64,000 nt of DNA from Streptosporangium sp. NBC_01495 (GCF_036250735.1 NZ_CP109430.1:8060001-8124000); one strand, 5' to 3'; numbered from the stretch's first letter, positions 35,324 through 44,013 are shown. Program-made: numbers and translations. Notes: a model not told the origin generated them from the sequence alone.

Positions 35324-36667
35324 GTGCCCGAAGCGTCACCGGTGTCCGACGATCCCAGGACCTCCCGGCACGCTCAGGAGACCCCGGATCCCGCCCCGGC
35401 GGCCCCCCACCGCTCCCGGGAAACCGGAACCGCGCCCGCGCAGACCACGCGTCTCACGGCCGAGCCTCCGGACTCGGGCCCGGACCCGTCGCCGGCGCCC
35501 CCCGGCTCTCCCCAGCGGCCCGACGCGCCCGACGGAGTGCCCGGCCCGCGCCCGGCGTCCGAGGTGTCCCCGTACGAGGTCCCGACCGGTCCCTCCCAGG
35601 AGGTCAGGGGTGGTGAGTCTCCCTACGGGCATCCGGGCAAGCCCCTGGCCAAGAGCCCCTTCATCCTCGGCCTGACCGCCGGGATGGGCCTGCTGACCGC
35701 GTGGACGCTCTCCCAGGCGCTGGTCACCTCGCGAAGCGTGATCGTCCTGGTCGTGGTGGCGATGTTCCTCGCCGTGGGGCTCAACCCGGCCGTCGAGGCG
35801 CTGCAGCGGCGCCGGATGGCCAGGCGCTGGTCGATCTCGATCGTCTTCGGCGGGGTGATCCTCTTCTTCGTCCTCTTCGGCCTGGCGATCGTCCCGCCGG
35901 TGAGCCAGGAGGCCTCCTCGTTCGTGAAGGCGGTGCCCGGCTACGTCGAGGAGTTGCTGGCCAACCCGACCCTCAGGGAGCTGGACACCGACTACGAGAT
36001 CCTGACCAGGATCGGCGCCTACATCACCAGCGGCGGCCTCGCCCAGACCGTGGCGGGCGGCCTGGTGGGCGCCGGGGCCGTGGTGTTCAACGCGTTCTTC
36101 TCCGGGGTCACGCTGCTGGTCCTGACGCTGTACTTCCTCGGCTCGCTCCCCTCGATCAAGGACTATCTCTTCCAGCTGGTGCCGAACAGCCGCAGGGAGC
36201 GGACCCGCGCGCTCGGCGACGAGATCCTCGACGGCATCGGCGGCTACGTCGCGGGCAACCTGCTGATCTCGGTGATCGCGGGCGTGGTCACCTGGGTGTT
36301 CCTCGCGATCCTGGGCGTGGAGTACGCGCTGGCCCTCGCCCTGGTGGTGGCCGTCACGGACCTCGTCCCGCTGGTCGGCGCGACGATCGGCGCGGCGCTG
36401 GTGACCCTGGTGGCGCTGCTGCAGTCGGGAACGCTCGGCATCGTCTGCGGGATCTTCTTCCTGGTCTACCAGCAGATCGAGAACTACCTGATCTATCCCC
36501 GCGTGATGAAGCGCTCGGTGGACGTGGCCCCGGCGGTCACCGTCATCGCCGCGCTGTTCGGCGGGGCGCTGATGGGCATCGTCGGCGCGCTGCTGGCCAT
36601 TCCGGTGGCCGCGGCGATCGCGCTGCTCATCCGCGAGGTGGTGATCCCCCGGCAAGCTCGGCAATGA
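35324..36667 (+). CDS. AI-2E/PerM family membrane transporter
   Basis: The 447-residue protein has a disordered Pro/Ser N-terminus of about 105 residues, then roughly eight transmembrane helices of the AI-2E family. Recognisable parts are VVVAMFLAVGLNPAVEALQRR, VPPVSQEASSFVKAVPGYVEELL in the loop, and GVEYALALALVVAVTDLVPLVGATIGA. Members include AI-2 exporters and Na+/H+ antiporters; the substrate here is unknown. The GTG at 35324 follows AGGAG. Its 3' end overlaps the convergent hydrolase gene by 41 bases. Confidence 0.88.
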   Translation: MPEASPVSDDPRTSRHAQETPDPAPAAPHRSRETGTAPAQTTRLTAEPPDSGPDPSPAPPGSPQRPDAPDGVPGPRPASEVSPYEVPTGPSQEVRGGESPYGHPGKPLAKSPFILGLTAGMGLLTAWTLSQALVTSRSVIVLVVVAMFLAVGLNPAVEALQRRRMARRWSISIVFGGVILFFVLFGLAIVPPVSQEASSFVKAVPGYVEELLANPTLRELDTDYEILTRIGAYITSGGLAQTVAGGLVGAGAVVFNAFFSGVTLLVLTLYFLGSLPSIKDYLFQLVPNSRRERTRALGDEILDGIGGYVAGNLLISVIAGVVTWVFLAILGVEYALALALVVAVTDLVPLVGATIGAALVTLVALLQSGTLGIVCGIFFLVYQQIENYLIYPRVMKRSVDVAPAVTVIAALFGGALMGIVGALLAIPVAAAIALLIREVVIPRQARQ

Positions 36668-37454
36668 AGCCGGACACCGCCCGGTTGAACGCCTCGGGCT
36701 GCTCGATCGCGCTGAGGTGACCGGCCTTCTCGATCACGACCAGCCGCCCGTCGGGTACGGCCTCGACCATCGCGCCCGCGTCGGCGGGCGAGGTGATCTC
36801 GTCCTCCTCACCCACGATCACCAGGACGGGCGTCTTGAGCGCCCGCAGCGTGTCGAAGGAGTCGGGGCGGCCCGCCATGGCCCGCTGCGCCCAGGCGACG
36901 GCCGTCGGCGGGGCCGCCTGGACCAGCCCGCGCACCCGGCCGAACACCATCGCCCTGCGCCGCGCGGTGGTCTGCCCGACCAGCCCGGGGAGCACCTCCT
37001 CCAGCAGGACGGACGTGCCCTCCTCCAGCACCGCGGCGGCGATCCGCTCGCGGTTGGACCTGGCGGCCTCCGGGTCGGCTCCCGCCCTGGTGTCGGCGAG
37101 GATCACCCCCCGCAGCCGGTCGGGGTGGCGGCGGCACATGGCCATCGTCACGTAGCCGCCCATGGACAGCCCGCCGACGACCGCGCGGTCCACTCCCTCA
37201 CGGTCCAGCAGGCGTGCGACGTCGTCGGCCATCACGTCGAGGGATGGTTCGTCCTCGCCCAGCACCGAGCCGCCGAAGCCGCGCAGGTCGGGGGTGATGA
37301 CCTTGCAGACCGAGGACAGGCCCTCCCGCTGGGCCAGCCACATGGTCGACGACATGGGGAACGCGTGAAGGAGGACGACGGGAAGCCCCTCTCCCGCCGA
37401 CCGCGTGTACAGCTGCACGCCGTCCACCGTATTCCCGGGACCCCCACCTGACAC
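36627..37454 (-). CDS. Alpha/beta hydrolase
   Basis: The 275-residue protein has the hydrolase fold: VVLLHAFPMSSTMW as the oxyanion region, VGGLSMGGYVTMAM with the nucleophilic Ser, LVIVGEEDEITSP with the acid, and IEKAGHLSAIEQPEAF with the His. It resembles 3-oxoadipate enol-lactonase-like hydrolases; the substrate is unknown. The first start, GTG at 37454, is used; a GTG at 37427 is an alternative that lies nearer the conserved core. The 3' end overlaps the transporter gene on the other strand. Confidence 0.87.
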   Translation of the reverse strand: MSGGGPGNTVDGVQLYTRSAGEGLPVVLLHAFPMSSTMWLAQREGLSSVCKVITPDLRGFGGSVLGEDEPSLDVMADDVARLLDREGVDRAVVGGLSMGGYVTMAMCRRHPDRLRGVILADTRAGADPEAARSNRERIAAAVLEEGTSVLLEEVLPGLVGQTTARRRAMVFGRVRGLVQAAPPTAVAWAQRAMAGRPDSFDTLRALKTPVLVIVGEEDEITSPADAGAMVEAVPDGRLVVIEKAGHLSAIEQPEAFNRAVSGFIAELAGGSPPRG

Positions 37455-37566
37455 CCCCGGTTCCGCAACCGTTGATGACGTTGCGGTAACTCCGTCACCA
37501 ACGAACGGGACCCATCTGGCGATACGGCGACGAAGGTCCCGTGAGAGGCCAGAACCGGGCAGGGTC

Positions 37567-38280
37567 CTACGAGCCGGGGACCTCGGTGGGCAGGGGGTGG
37601 GCGGCCGGATTCACCCGCAGGACGATCTGGTCGAGGACGATGCGCACGTACGGCTCGCCGACCCACAGGTGCTTGGCGTCGTCCACCCCGACCACCTCGG
37701 CCTGGGGCACCCTGGCGAAGCGCTCGCGGGCCTGCTCGGGGCGCAGGTAGTCGTCGAACTCAGGGATCATCGCGGTCAGCGGACGCCCGAACCCCGCCCA
37801 CGCGTCGAGGTCGGCGTCGGTGGCCCGGTGCAGGGGTGGGGAGAGCAGGATCGCGCCCTCCACCAGCGGGTCGCGGCCCCACTTGAGCGCCAGCTCGGTG
37901 CCGAAGGACCAGCCGAGCAGCCAGACCCGGGGCAGGTCGTGGAATTCGGCGTACTCCAGGGCGGCGGCGACGTCCAGGCGCTCGTCCTCGCCCCCGCCGA
38001 AGGCGCCCTGGGAGGTGCCCCGCTCCGAGGTGGTGCCGCGCGTGTTGAACCGCAGCACGGCCAGGTCCGCGAGGGCGGGCAGCCGGTTGGCGGCCTTCTT
38101 GTAGACGTGGCTGTCCATCATGCCGCCGTGGGTGGGCAGCGGGTGCAGGCAGACCAGCGTGGCCACCGGGGGCCGGTCGGCGGGAAGGGCCAGCTCGCCG
38201 ACGAGTGTCAGACCGTCGCCGGTGTGCAGCTCGATCGGCTCCCTGCGCGCGGGCAGCACCGTAGAGGCCCGAATCTCCAT
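37567..38280 (-). CDS. Alpha/beta hydrolase (dienelactone hydrolase/serine aminopeptidase-like)
   Basis: The 237-residue protein has VATLVCLHPLPTHGGMMDSHVY, then LAVLRFNTRGTTSERG, the nucleophile elbow LLGWSFGTELAL, and VVGVDDAKHLW with the catalytic His. This matches a group of small cytoplasmic esterase-like hydrolases with unknown substrates. GAGGAGAG stands four bases before the ATG. The upstream spacer carries tandem repeats, and the next gene upstream is the small zinc-ribbon protein on the same strand. Confidence 0.87.
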   Translation of the reverse strand: MEIRASTVLPARREPIELHTGDGLTLVGELALPADRPPVATLVCLHPLPTHGGMMDSHVYKKAANRLPALADLAVLRFNTRGTTSERGTSQGAFGGGEDERLDVAAALEYAEFHDLPRVWLLGWSFGTELALKWGRDPLVEGAILLSPPLHRATDADLDAWAGFGRPLTAMIPEFDDYLRPEQARERFARVPQAEVVGVDDAKHLWVGEPYVRIVLDQIVLRVNPAAHPLPTEVPGS

Positions 38281-38311
38281 GTCTCTCCTCGAATCCGCTT
38301 CGGCCGGTCGG

Positions 38312-38373
38312 CGTCAGCGCCGGTCGTGGCCAGTCGTGCCGGTCATGCCGGTCGTGTCGGTCGTCGCCGGTCA
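38312..38373. repeat. Short tandem repeats of a GTCGTGCCG-like unit
   Basis: About six units of 9-10 bases, such as GTCGTGCCG, GTCATGCCG and GTCGTGTCG, lie between the stop of the zinc-ribbon gene and the hydrolase start, reaching the stop codon itself. Confidence 0.7.
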
Positions 38374-38691
38374 GTATCTGCTTCGGCCGGGACCGCGCCT
38401 CACCCGGTTGCTCCAGCACGCGGTGTGCCAGTGCCTGCGCTCGTCCTCCCCGCCCTGCCAGGCGGGCCAGCTGACCAGGTGCGGCAGGCCGGATCTGATC
38501 TCCTGGTCGCAGCCGGGGCAGCGGTAGACCTTGTCCGCCGCGCCGCCGGTGACCCGGCGCACCTGCCAGTCGCCGTCGGGCCACTCCTCGGTACGGTCGA
38601 CGCCGGGCACGGAGCCGCCGACCGGACGGGCGAGGCCCCGGTTGCCGCCACGGTCGAAGGGGTCGGCGCGGCGGGCCCTGCGGGGGCTCAC
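38371..38691 (-). CDS. Small putative zinc-binding protein
   Basis: The 106-residue protein has an Arg-rich N-terminus, then VYRCPGCDQEIRSGLPHLVSWP and RRHWHTACW. The CxxC and HxxHTAC pairs are likely zinc ligands. Similar small proteins are conserved in actinomycetes, sometimes labelled ATP/GTP-binding without evidence. No P-loop is visible. It stands upstream of the second hydrolase on the same strand. Confidence 0.7.
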   Translation of the reverse strand: MSPRRARRADPFDRGGNRGLARPVGGSVPGVDRTEEWPDGDWQVRRVTGGAADKVYRCPGCDQEIRSGLPHLVSWPAWQGGEDERRHWHTACWSNRVRRGPGRSRY

Positions 38692-38866
38692 GGCAGGTCT
38701 CGGAGACCCCGGGCCCCCGCCGCCTCACAAATGCTCGTCATCGCTCTCCCACCCTGCCCGCCAGTCCGCCCCACATGGCGAACCGCCCGTTCCGGCATCG
38801 CAACAGTCTCCCAGAGAGGTAACGGCTACCCAAAAGCCGGGCAGGTAGCCAAAGAACGAAAAGAAA

Positions 38867-38896
38867 GTACTTGAATGATAGTTGAGTAGTAAGTAC
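38867..38896 (+). promoter_or_regulatory. AT-rich promoter/operator of the NatAB-like operon
   Basis: GTACTT (38867-38872) and AAGTAC (38891-38896) form an inverted repeat with an 18-base spacer inside a markedly AT-rich stretch 30 bases before the first gene of the operon. It is a plausible site for the wing-helix regulator encoded in the operon. Confidence 0.45.
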
Positions 38897-38925
38897 TGTT
38901 TGAATACATGAGCAGAGGAGGAGAC

Positions 38926-39366
38926 ATGAAGGAGGAGCTGACACCGGAGGAGGCCCTGCGGCGGATCGGCGAGGTCGGCCGGCGCACCCGGAGGCCCGCA
39001 CGCGTCGTCGGCCTGCTCTACGCGGTCGTCGGCCTGAGCACGGTCGTCTACTGGCCCGTCATGTTCCTCGGCCCCGCCTGGTCCCGGCTCGTCGCCGGGG
39101 TGGCGTGGGTCGTGCTGACCGTCCTGTTCGTCGGCTACCTCGGCGGCATGAGGGTCCAGGACCCGGAGGTCACCTGGGCCAACAAGACGAAGGGCCCCGT
39201 GACGATCTCGTACGTCGTCCTGGTCCTGGTCGTGTTCGTGTTCGGCACGTTCCTCCTTCCCGGCGAGCCGAGCACCGGCTGGAGCGCGGCTCTGATCGCG
39301 CTGGCGGTCTGCGCGAGCGTCCCGCCCTTCTACGCGGCGTGGCGTGTGCTGCGGGCGGAGCGGTGA
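38926..39366 (+). CDS. Small membrane protein, four helices, first gene of an ABC operon
   Basis: The 146-residue product starts MKEELTPEEALRRIGEVGRR and has four hydrophobic segments (ARVVGLLYAVVGLSTVVYWPVMFLG, LVAGVAWVVLTVLFVGYLGGM, VTISYVVLVLVVFVFGTFLL, SAALIALAVCASVPPFYAAW). No function is assigned. The ATG at 38926 follows AGAGGAGGAGAC, which is far better than the upstream ATG at 38908. Its stop overlaps the next start as GTGA. Confidence 0.8.
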   Translation: MKEELTPEEALRRIGEVGRRTRRPARVVGLLYAVVGLSTVVYWPVMFLGPAWSRLVAGVAWVVLTVLFVGYLGGMRVQDPEVTWANKTKGPVTISYVVLVLVVFVFGTFLLPGEPSTGWSAALIALAVCASVPPFYAAWRVLRAER

Positions 39367-39773
39367 GCGGAACGAACGGCGCGAACGGCGCGGAGGAGAC
39401 GGGCCCCGCGAGCCCTGCGGGCGGCGGTGCGGGCAGGGCGGCGCGCGGCGCCGGGAGCGCGGCGGGCGGCACGGGCTCACACCCCCGGCACGACCTCGAC
39501 GACGTCATCCACGCGCCCGTCCGGCTGTCGATCATGGCCGCCCTGTCGGTCACCGACAAGGCCGAGTTCCGCTTCCTGCGCGACACGATCGAGATCAGCG
39601 ACTCACTGCTCTCCAAGCACGTCATCACCCTGGAGGAGGCCGGCTACGTGCACGTGGAGAAGGCCTTCGTGGGTAAGCGTCCCCGCACCTGGCTGGCCAT
39701 CACCGACGAGGGCCGCCGTGCGTTCCATGACTACGTCTCTGTGTTAAAACGCCTCACCGAGGGATCCCCCTGA
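39363..39773 (+). CDS. Winged-helix regulator of the ABC operon
   Basis: The 136-residue protein has a Gly/Ala-rich N-terminus of 40 residues and then a winged helix: HDLDDVIHAPVRLSIMAALSVTDKAEFRFLRDTIEISDSLLSKHVITLEEAGYVHVEKAF with RPRTWLAITDEGRRAF as wing. This is the ArsR/MarR-like group often encoded with NatAB-type exporters. The GTG at 39363 forms GTGA with the previous stop, and its stop overlaps the next ATG by one base. Autoregulation through 38867-38896 is inferred. Confidence 0.85.
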   Translation: MSGTNGANGAEETGPASPAGGGAGRAARGAGSAAGGTGSHPRHDLDDVIHAPVRLSIMAALSVTDKAEFRFLRDTIEISDSLLSKHVITLEEAGYVHVEKAFVGKRPRTWLAITDEGRRAFHDYVSVLKRLTEGSP

Positions 39774-40651
39774 TGATCGAGATAGACGACCTGCACAAAC
39801 GGTACGGCGACAAGATCGCCCTGGACGGCGTGACGTTCTCCGTGAAACCGGGCGAGATGTTCGGCTTCGTCGGAGCGAACGGGGCGGGCAAGACCACCAC
39901 GATGCGCATCCTGATGGGCGTGCTCACCAGCGACTCGGGCTCCGTGCGCCGCGACGGCAGGGCCCTGACGTTCGACGACCGGCGCCGGTTCGGCTACATG
40001 CCGGAGGAGCGCGGCCTCTACCAGAAGATGAGGGTCGCCGAGCAGGTCGAGTACTTCGGCAGGCTCAGCGGCCTGACCGCGGGCGGGGCGAGAAAGGCCA
40101 CCGGCGACCTGCTCGAACGGCTCTCGCTCACCGAGCGCGCCGGCGACACGGTGGACGCGCTCTCGCTGGGCAACCAGCAGCGCGTGCAGCTCGCGGTGGC
40201 GCTGGTGCACGATCCGGAGGCGCTCATCCTGGACGAGCCCTTCTCCGGGCTGGACCCGCTGGCCGTCGACGCGCTGGCCGAGGTGCTCGCCGAGCGGCGT
40301 GCCGCGGGCGTGCCGGTGCTCTTCTCCAGCCACCAGCTTGATCTCGTCGAGCGGCTCTGCGACTCGGTCGGCATCATCTCCGCGGGTCGCATGGTGGCCA
40401 GCGGCACGGTCGAGGAGCTGCGCGACCGGGAGGGACGCGGCCGGCTCAGGGTGGTCGTCAGAAACGCCTCCCCCGGCTGGGCCGCGTCCCTGCCGGGAGA
40501 GGTCACTGAGAAGGGCGACGAGGTCCTCGTCGCGGGCGTCGACGGCGACGGCCAGGAGATCCTGAGCCTCGCGGTCAAGGCCGGAAGCGTCGAGCACTTC
40601 GGCTGGCAGCGCCCCACACTCACCGAGATCTTCAGGGAGGCCGTCGCGTGA
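39773..40651 (+). CDS. ABC transporter ATP-binding protein (NatA-like)
   Basis: The 292-residue ATPase has Walker A GANGAGKTTT (about residue 36), a signature LSLGNQQRVQLAVAL, Walker B ALILDEPFSGLD and an H-loop in LFSSHQLDLVERL. The C-terminal 80 residues are the DUF4162-like extension common in this subfamily. It pairs with the permease whose GTG overlaps its stop. The system exports an unknown substrate; sodium is known for NatAB of Bacillus, but this is not evident here. Confidence 0.92.
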   Translation: MIEIDDLHKRYGDKIALDGVTFSVKPGEMFGFVGANGAGKTTTMRILMGVLTSDSGSVRRDGRALTFDDRRRFGYMPEERGLYQKMRVAEQVEYFGRLSGLTAGGARKATGDLLERLSLTERAGDTVDALSLGNQQRVQLAVALVHDPEALILDEPFSGLDPLAVDALAEVLAERRAAGVPVLFSSHQLDLVERLCDSVGIISAGRMVASGTVEELRDREGRGRLRVVVRNASPGWAASLPGEVTEKGDEVLVAGVDGDGQEILSLAVKAGSVEHFGWQRPTLTEIFREAVA

Positions 40652-41802
40652 ACGGGCTGTGGCTGGTCGCGCGGCGGGAGATCGTCACGCGCGGCCGTAC
40701 GAAGGCGTTCGTCATCGGGCTCGTGATCAGCGCCGTCCTGGTCGCGGCACTGGCGTTCCTGCCCAAGCTCTTCTCCGGGCCCGACTCCTACACCGTGGGG
40801 CTCGCCGGACCGCAGTCGCAGTCGCTGGGACCGGCCCTGACCGGCGCCGCCAAGGACGTGAAGCTCACCATCCGGGAGTTCCCCGACGAGACCGCCGCGA
40901 GCGGCGCGGTCACCGCGGGCGACGTGGACGCCGCCGTGGTGGACGGCCGCAGGGTGCTCGCCGACGGCGAGGTGGACCGCGAGCTCGGCCTGCTGCTGGA
41001 GACCGCGAACCAGGCCGCCCAGACCCAGAGGCAGCTGTCCGAGGCGGGCCTCGACCCGGCCAAGGTGGCCGCCGCCATGCGGGTCGCCCCGCTGGAACAG
41101 GTCTCCGTCGGTGCCGACGCCCGCTACGCGGGCGTGCGGATAGGCATCGCGTCCCTGCTGGTCATGGTGCTGTTCTTCCTGCTCATCTACTCATCCATGT
41201 ACGTCGCCATGGGCGTGGTCGAGGAGAAGGGCAGCCGGATCGTGGAGATCCTGCTGACCTCGGTCCGCCCCTGGCAGCTGCTCGGCGGCAAGATCGTGGG
41301 ACTGGGCGCGCTCGCGCTGGCCAACATGGTCGTGATCATCGTGGCCGGTCTCGGCGCGGCGGCGGCGACCGGCCTCGCGGCCGACCTGCCCCCGGGCATG
41401 ACGGGCATCGTGGTCAGCGCCCTGTTCTGGTTCGTTCTCGGATACGCGTTCTTCGCCGCGATGGCGGCGGCGCTCGGGTCGCTGGTGTCCAGGCAGGAGG
41501 ACGCGAACAGCGTGCTGACCCCGATGACGATGCTCATGATGGTCGCCTACCTGGTCGCCTACTTCGCGGCGGTCCAGCCGAACAGCCCGGTGTCCAGGAT
41601 CCTGTCGCTGGTGCCGCCGTTTTCCTCGATGGTGATGCCGGTCAGGATGGCCGGGGGTGAGGTTCTCGCCTGGGAGATCGCCGTGGCGGCGGCCCTGATG
41701 CTCCTGGCGACAGTGGGCACCCTCGTGCTCGGCGCGCGCATCTACAGCCGCGCGGTCCTGCGTACCGGTGCCCGCGTCAAACTCTCCGACGCGATGCGCT
41801 GA
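40648..41802 (+). CDS. ABC-2 type permease (NatB-like)
   Basis: The 384-residue protein has an N-terminal helix (AFVIGLVISAVLVAALAFL), a long external domain, and five further helices from about residue 170, including GIASLLVMVLFFLLIYSSMYVAMGVVEEKGSRIVEILLTSVRPWQLLGGK. VEEKGSRIVEILLTSVRP is typical of the NatB/YhaP group. The GTG overlaps the ATPase stop as GTGA, completing a four-gene operon closed by a strong hairpin. Confidence 0.9.
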   Translation: MNGLWLVARREIVTRGRTKAFVIGLVISAVLVAALAFLPKLFSGPDSYTVGLAGPQSQSLGPALTGAAKDVKLTIREFPDETAASGAVTAGDVDAAVVDGRRVLADGEVDRELGLLLETANQAAQTQRQLSEAGLDPAKVAAAMRVAPLEQVSVGADARYAGVRIGIASLLVMVLFFLLIYSSMYVAMGVVEEKGSRIVEILLTSVRPWQLLGGKIVGLGALALANMVVIIVAGLGAAAATGLAADLPPGMTGIVVSALFWFVLGYAFFAAMAAALGSLVSRQEDANSVLTPMTMLMMVAYLVAYFAAVQPNSPVSRILSLVPPFSSMVMPVRMAGGEVLAWEIAVAAALMLLATVGTLVLGARIYSRAVLRTGARVKLSDAMR

Positions 41803-41813
41803 CCCGGCCCCTC

Positions 41814-41853
41814 GACGTGACTTCCCGAACCGTACGGCTCGGGAAGTCACGTC
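41814..41853 (+). terminator. Hairpin terminator after the NatAB-like operon
   Basis: A perfect 15-base stem (41814-41828 with 41839-41853) with a ten-base loop starts 11 bases after the permease stop. Confidence 0.85.
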
Positions 41854-41962
41854 TCCGCTCGCCAGGCCGTCCAGGGCCATCTGGTCATCGGACCGTCCGG
41901 ACGGCCGTCGAGTCATCGGGCCGTCCGGACGGATCACGGGGATCCGGGCTCTGTCCGGCCGA

Positions 41963-41968
41963 TAGGGT
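41963..41968 (+). promoter_or_regulatory. -10 element TAGGGT for leaderless nucS
   Basis: TAGGGT lies six bases before the nucS ATG at 41975, and no ribosome site is present. Confidence 0.45.
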
Positions 41969-41974
41969 TCGGTC

Positions 41975-42634
41975 ATGCGTCTGGTCATAGCGCGGTGCAG
42001 CGTGGATTACGTCGGGAAGCTCACCGCCCATCTTCCGATGGCGCCCCGGCTCATCCTCATCAAGGCCGACAGCAGCGTCTCCATCCACGCCGACGATCGG
42101 GCCTTCAAGCCGCTCAACTGGATGAACCCGCCGTGCAAGCTCCGCGAGGAGGAGGGCACCTGGACGGTGACCCACGGCAAGACCGGCGAGAAGCTCGTCC
42201 TCACCATGGAGGAGATCATCCACGACACCAGCCACGAGCTGGGCGTGGACCCGGGCCTGATCAAGGACGGGGTCGAGGCCCACCTACAGGAGCTGCTCGC
42301 CGAGCACATCACCACCCTGGGCGCGGGCTGGACACTCGTCCGCCGCGAGTACATGACGGCCATCGGCCCCGTCGACATCCTCTGCCGCGACCACACGGGC
42401 GCGTCCGTCGCCGTGGAGCTCAAGCGCCGCGGGAACATCGACGCGGTGGAGCAGCTCACCCGCTATCTGGAGCTGATGAACCGCGACCCCCTGCTCGCCC
42501 CGGTCGCCGGCATCCTGGCCGCCCAGAGCATCGCCCCCCAGGCCAAGACCCTGGCTGAGGACCGCGGCATCCGCTGCGTCACCCTCGACTACGACGAGCT
42601 GCGCGGCATCGAACGCAACGACACCCTGTTCTGA
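41975..42634 (+). CDS. nucS: Endonuclease NucS/EndoMS, mismatch-specific
   Basis: The 219-residue enzyme cleaves both strands at mismatched bases and provides the non-canonical mismatch repair of actinobacteria, which lack MutS and MutL. The N-terminal DNA-binding half has MRLVIARCSVDYVGKL. The nuclease half has GPVDILCRD and VAVELKRRGNIDAVEQLTRYL, with the catalytic Asp and ExK residues, and a C-terminal RNDTLF tail like the sliding-clamp contact of known members. It is a single gene, and nothing nearby is related to repair. Confidence 0.95.
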   Translation: MRLVIARCSVDYVGKLTAHLPMAPRLILIKADSSVSIHADDRAFKPLNWMNPPCKLREEEGTWTVTHGKTGEKLVLTMEEIIHDTSHELGVDPGLIKDGVEAHLQELLAEHITTLGAGWTLVRREYMTAIGPVDILCRDHTGASVAVELKRRGNIDAVEQLTRYLELMNRDPLLAPVAGILAAQSIAPQAKTLAEDRGIRCVTLDYDELRGIERNDTLF

Positions 42635-42765
42635 CCGCCCCCGGCCCTCGCCGGTTCCACACGCTCCGCGCGAACCAGGCTCAGACTGTGTCTCCCGGGG
42701 CGCCGCCCCGGCCCCCGGGCGAAGGGCCTTCCGGCCCATCGCGCTCCCCGGCCGTTCCGCGATTC

Positions 42766-42808
42766 CCCCGACGACGGTTCCCCGACGACAGTTGCCCTGA
42801 CGACGGGG
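42766..42808. repeat. Three GACGAC-type direct repeats in the nucS-DUF397 spacer
   Basis: CCGACGACGGTT, CCGACGACAGTT and CTGACGACGGGG follow each other within 43 bases. The rest of the convergent spacer 42635-42909 shows no gene. Confidence 0.5.
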
Positions 42809-42909
42809 GAACAGCCGATCGTACGGCTGGATGAAGGCCGTGACCCGGTGCCGACCCCTGGATGCCGCCAGGGCTCAAAGAAGATCCACGAAACGGAATC
42901 CGACGGCCG

Positions 42910-43134
42910 TTACGGCGTGCCGAACTCGCCGTCCAGCACTCCGCCCAGGAACGCCGACCACTCCGCAGGAGTGAAGACCAGGGCGGGGCCGTTCGGGTTC
43001 TTGCTGTCGCGCACGGCGATGACACCGGGCAGGTTCCGCGCCACCTCGACGCAGGCACCACCTTGACTGTTGCTGCGCGCGCTCTTGCGCCACTCGGCGC
43101 CCGACAGGTCTACAGGCTGATCATCGACCGACAT
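42910..43134 (-). CDS. DUF397 domain protein
   Basis: The 74-residue protein reads GAEWRKSARSNSQGGACVEVA, then VIAVRDSKNPNGPALVFTPAEWSAFL, the full DUF397 domain. DUF397 proteins are small partners of Scr1/WhiJ-type regulators in actinomycetes, with WhiJ-type loci affecting development in Streptomyces. The gene lies 24 bases after its Scr1-type neighbour on the same strand. Confidence 0.93.
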   Translation of the reverse strand: MSVDDQPVDLSGAEWRKSARSNSQGGACVEVARNLPGVIAVRDSKNPNGPALVFTPAEWSAFLGGVLDGEFGTP

Positions 43135-43158
43135 TCCCGTGTCCCTTCTCCCCAGCGT

Positions 43159-44013
43159 TCACCGCTCAAGCTCGGCCGCGATTTTCGCGATGAGCGTTCT
43201 TGAAGCCTCTACAGGCAGTGCGGCTGCGCGCAAATGGTCAAACATCAGCGTATATCGCTCGACTTCTGGAGTCTTCTCCAAATACAGGGTGCCAGTGGTG
43301 TACTCGATGTACACCACATCGGGGTCGTCCGACCCGAAACTCAGCACGTGGAACGGGCCGTCCATCGCGGCGTGCGCGCCAACCGAGAACGGCAGGACCT
43401 GCAGCGTCACGTTGCGCAGCTCGCTGGTCTCGACCAGCCGCGATAGCTGCTCCCGCATGGTCTCCGGCCCGCCCACCATGCGGCGGATGGCCGCCTCGTT
43501 GACGACCGCCCACAGATGCGGCGCCTCGGGACCCGTGAGGAGCTGCTGCCGTGCCAGACGGACGGCTATCCGCTGCTCGATGTCCTCGTCGCCGATCAGC
43601 CCGGCCCGATATACCGCGCGGATGTAGCTCTCCGTCTGGAGCAGGCCGGGCACGAACTCGGCCTCGTACACCCGCAGTGACGTCGCCTCGGACTCCAGGC
43701 CCACGTACGCCTCGAACCAGTCGGGCACCGCCTCGCCGTACGTGTGCCACCACCCGCGCTGCCGCGCCTCGCGGGCGAGTGTCAGAAGCCGGTCGGATTC
43801 CGGTGCCCGCACGTCGTAGACGGCGATCAGCGCGCGGACGTCGCTCGGCTGGATCGCGCGGCGGCCCGTCTCGAAGCGGCTGAGTTTCGTGGCGTGCCAG
43901 TCGATCTCGGCCGCGACCTGGTCGATCGTCAGCTCGCGTTCCTCGCGAAGACGGCGCAGCTCGGAGGCGAGCCGCCGACGGCGGACGGTGGGGCTGTAGC
44001 GACGGGTGGCCAT
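43159..44013 (-). CDS. Scr1/WhiJ-type helix-turn-helix regulator (XRE + DUF5753)
   Basis: The 284-residue protein has an XRE helix-turn-helix (about residues 13-67, LASELRRLREERELTIDQVAAEIDWHATKLSRFETGRR) and a DUF5753 domain with WFEAYVGLESEATSLRVYEAEFVPGLLQTESYIRAVY. The ATG at 44013 has GAGGTG upstream. With the downstream DUF397 gene it forms the usual regulator pair; the third common partner, an anti-sigma-like ATPase, is present on the other strand but broken. The gene likely controls its own promoter. Confidence 0.93.
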   Translation of the reverse strand: MATRRYSPTVRRRRLASELRRLREERELTIDQVAAEIDWHATKLSRFETGRRAIQPSDVRALIAVYDVRAPESDRLLTLAREARQRGWWHTYGEAVPDWFEAYVGLESEATSLRVYEAEFVPGLLQTESYIRAVYRAGLIGDEDIEQRIAVRLARQQLLTGPEAPHLWAVVNEAAIRRMVGGPETMREQLSRLVETSELRNVTLQVLPFSVGAHAAMDGPFHVLSFGSDDPDVVYIEYTTGTLYLEKTPEVERYTLMFDHLRAAALPVEASRTLIAKIAAELER

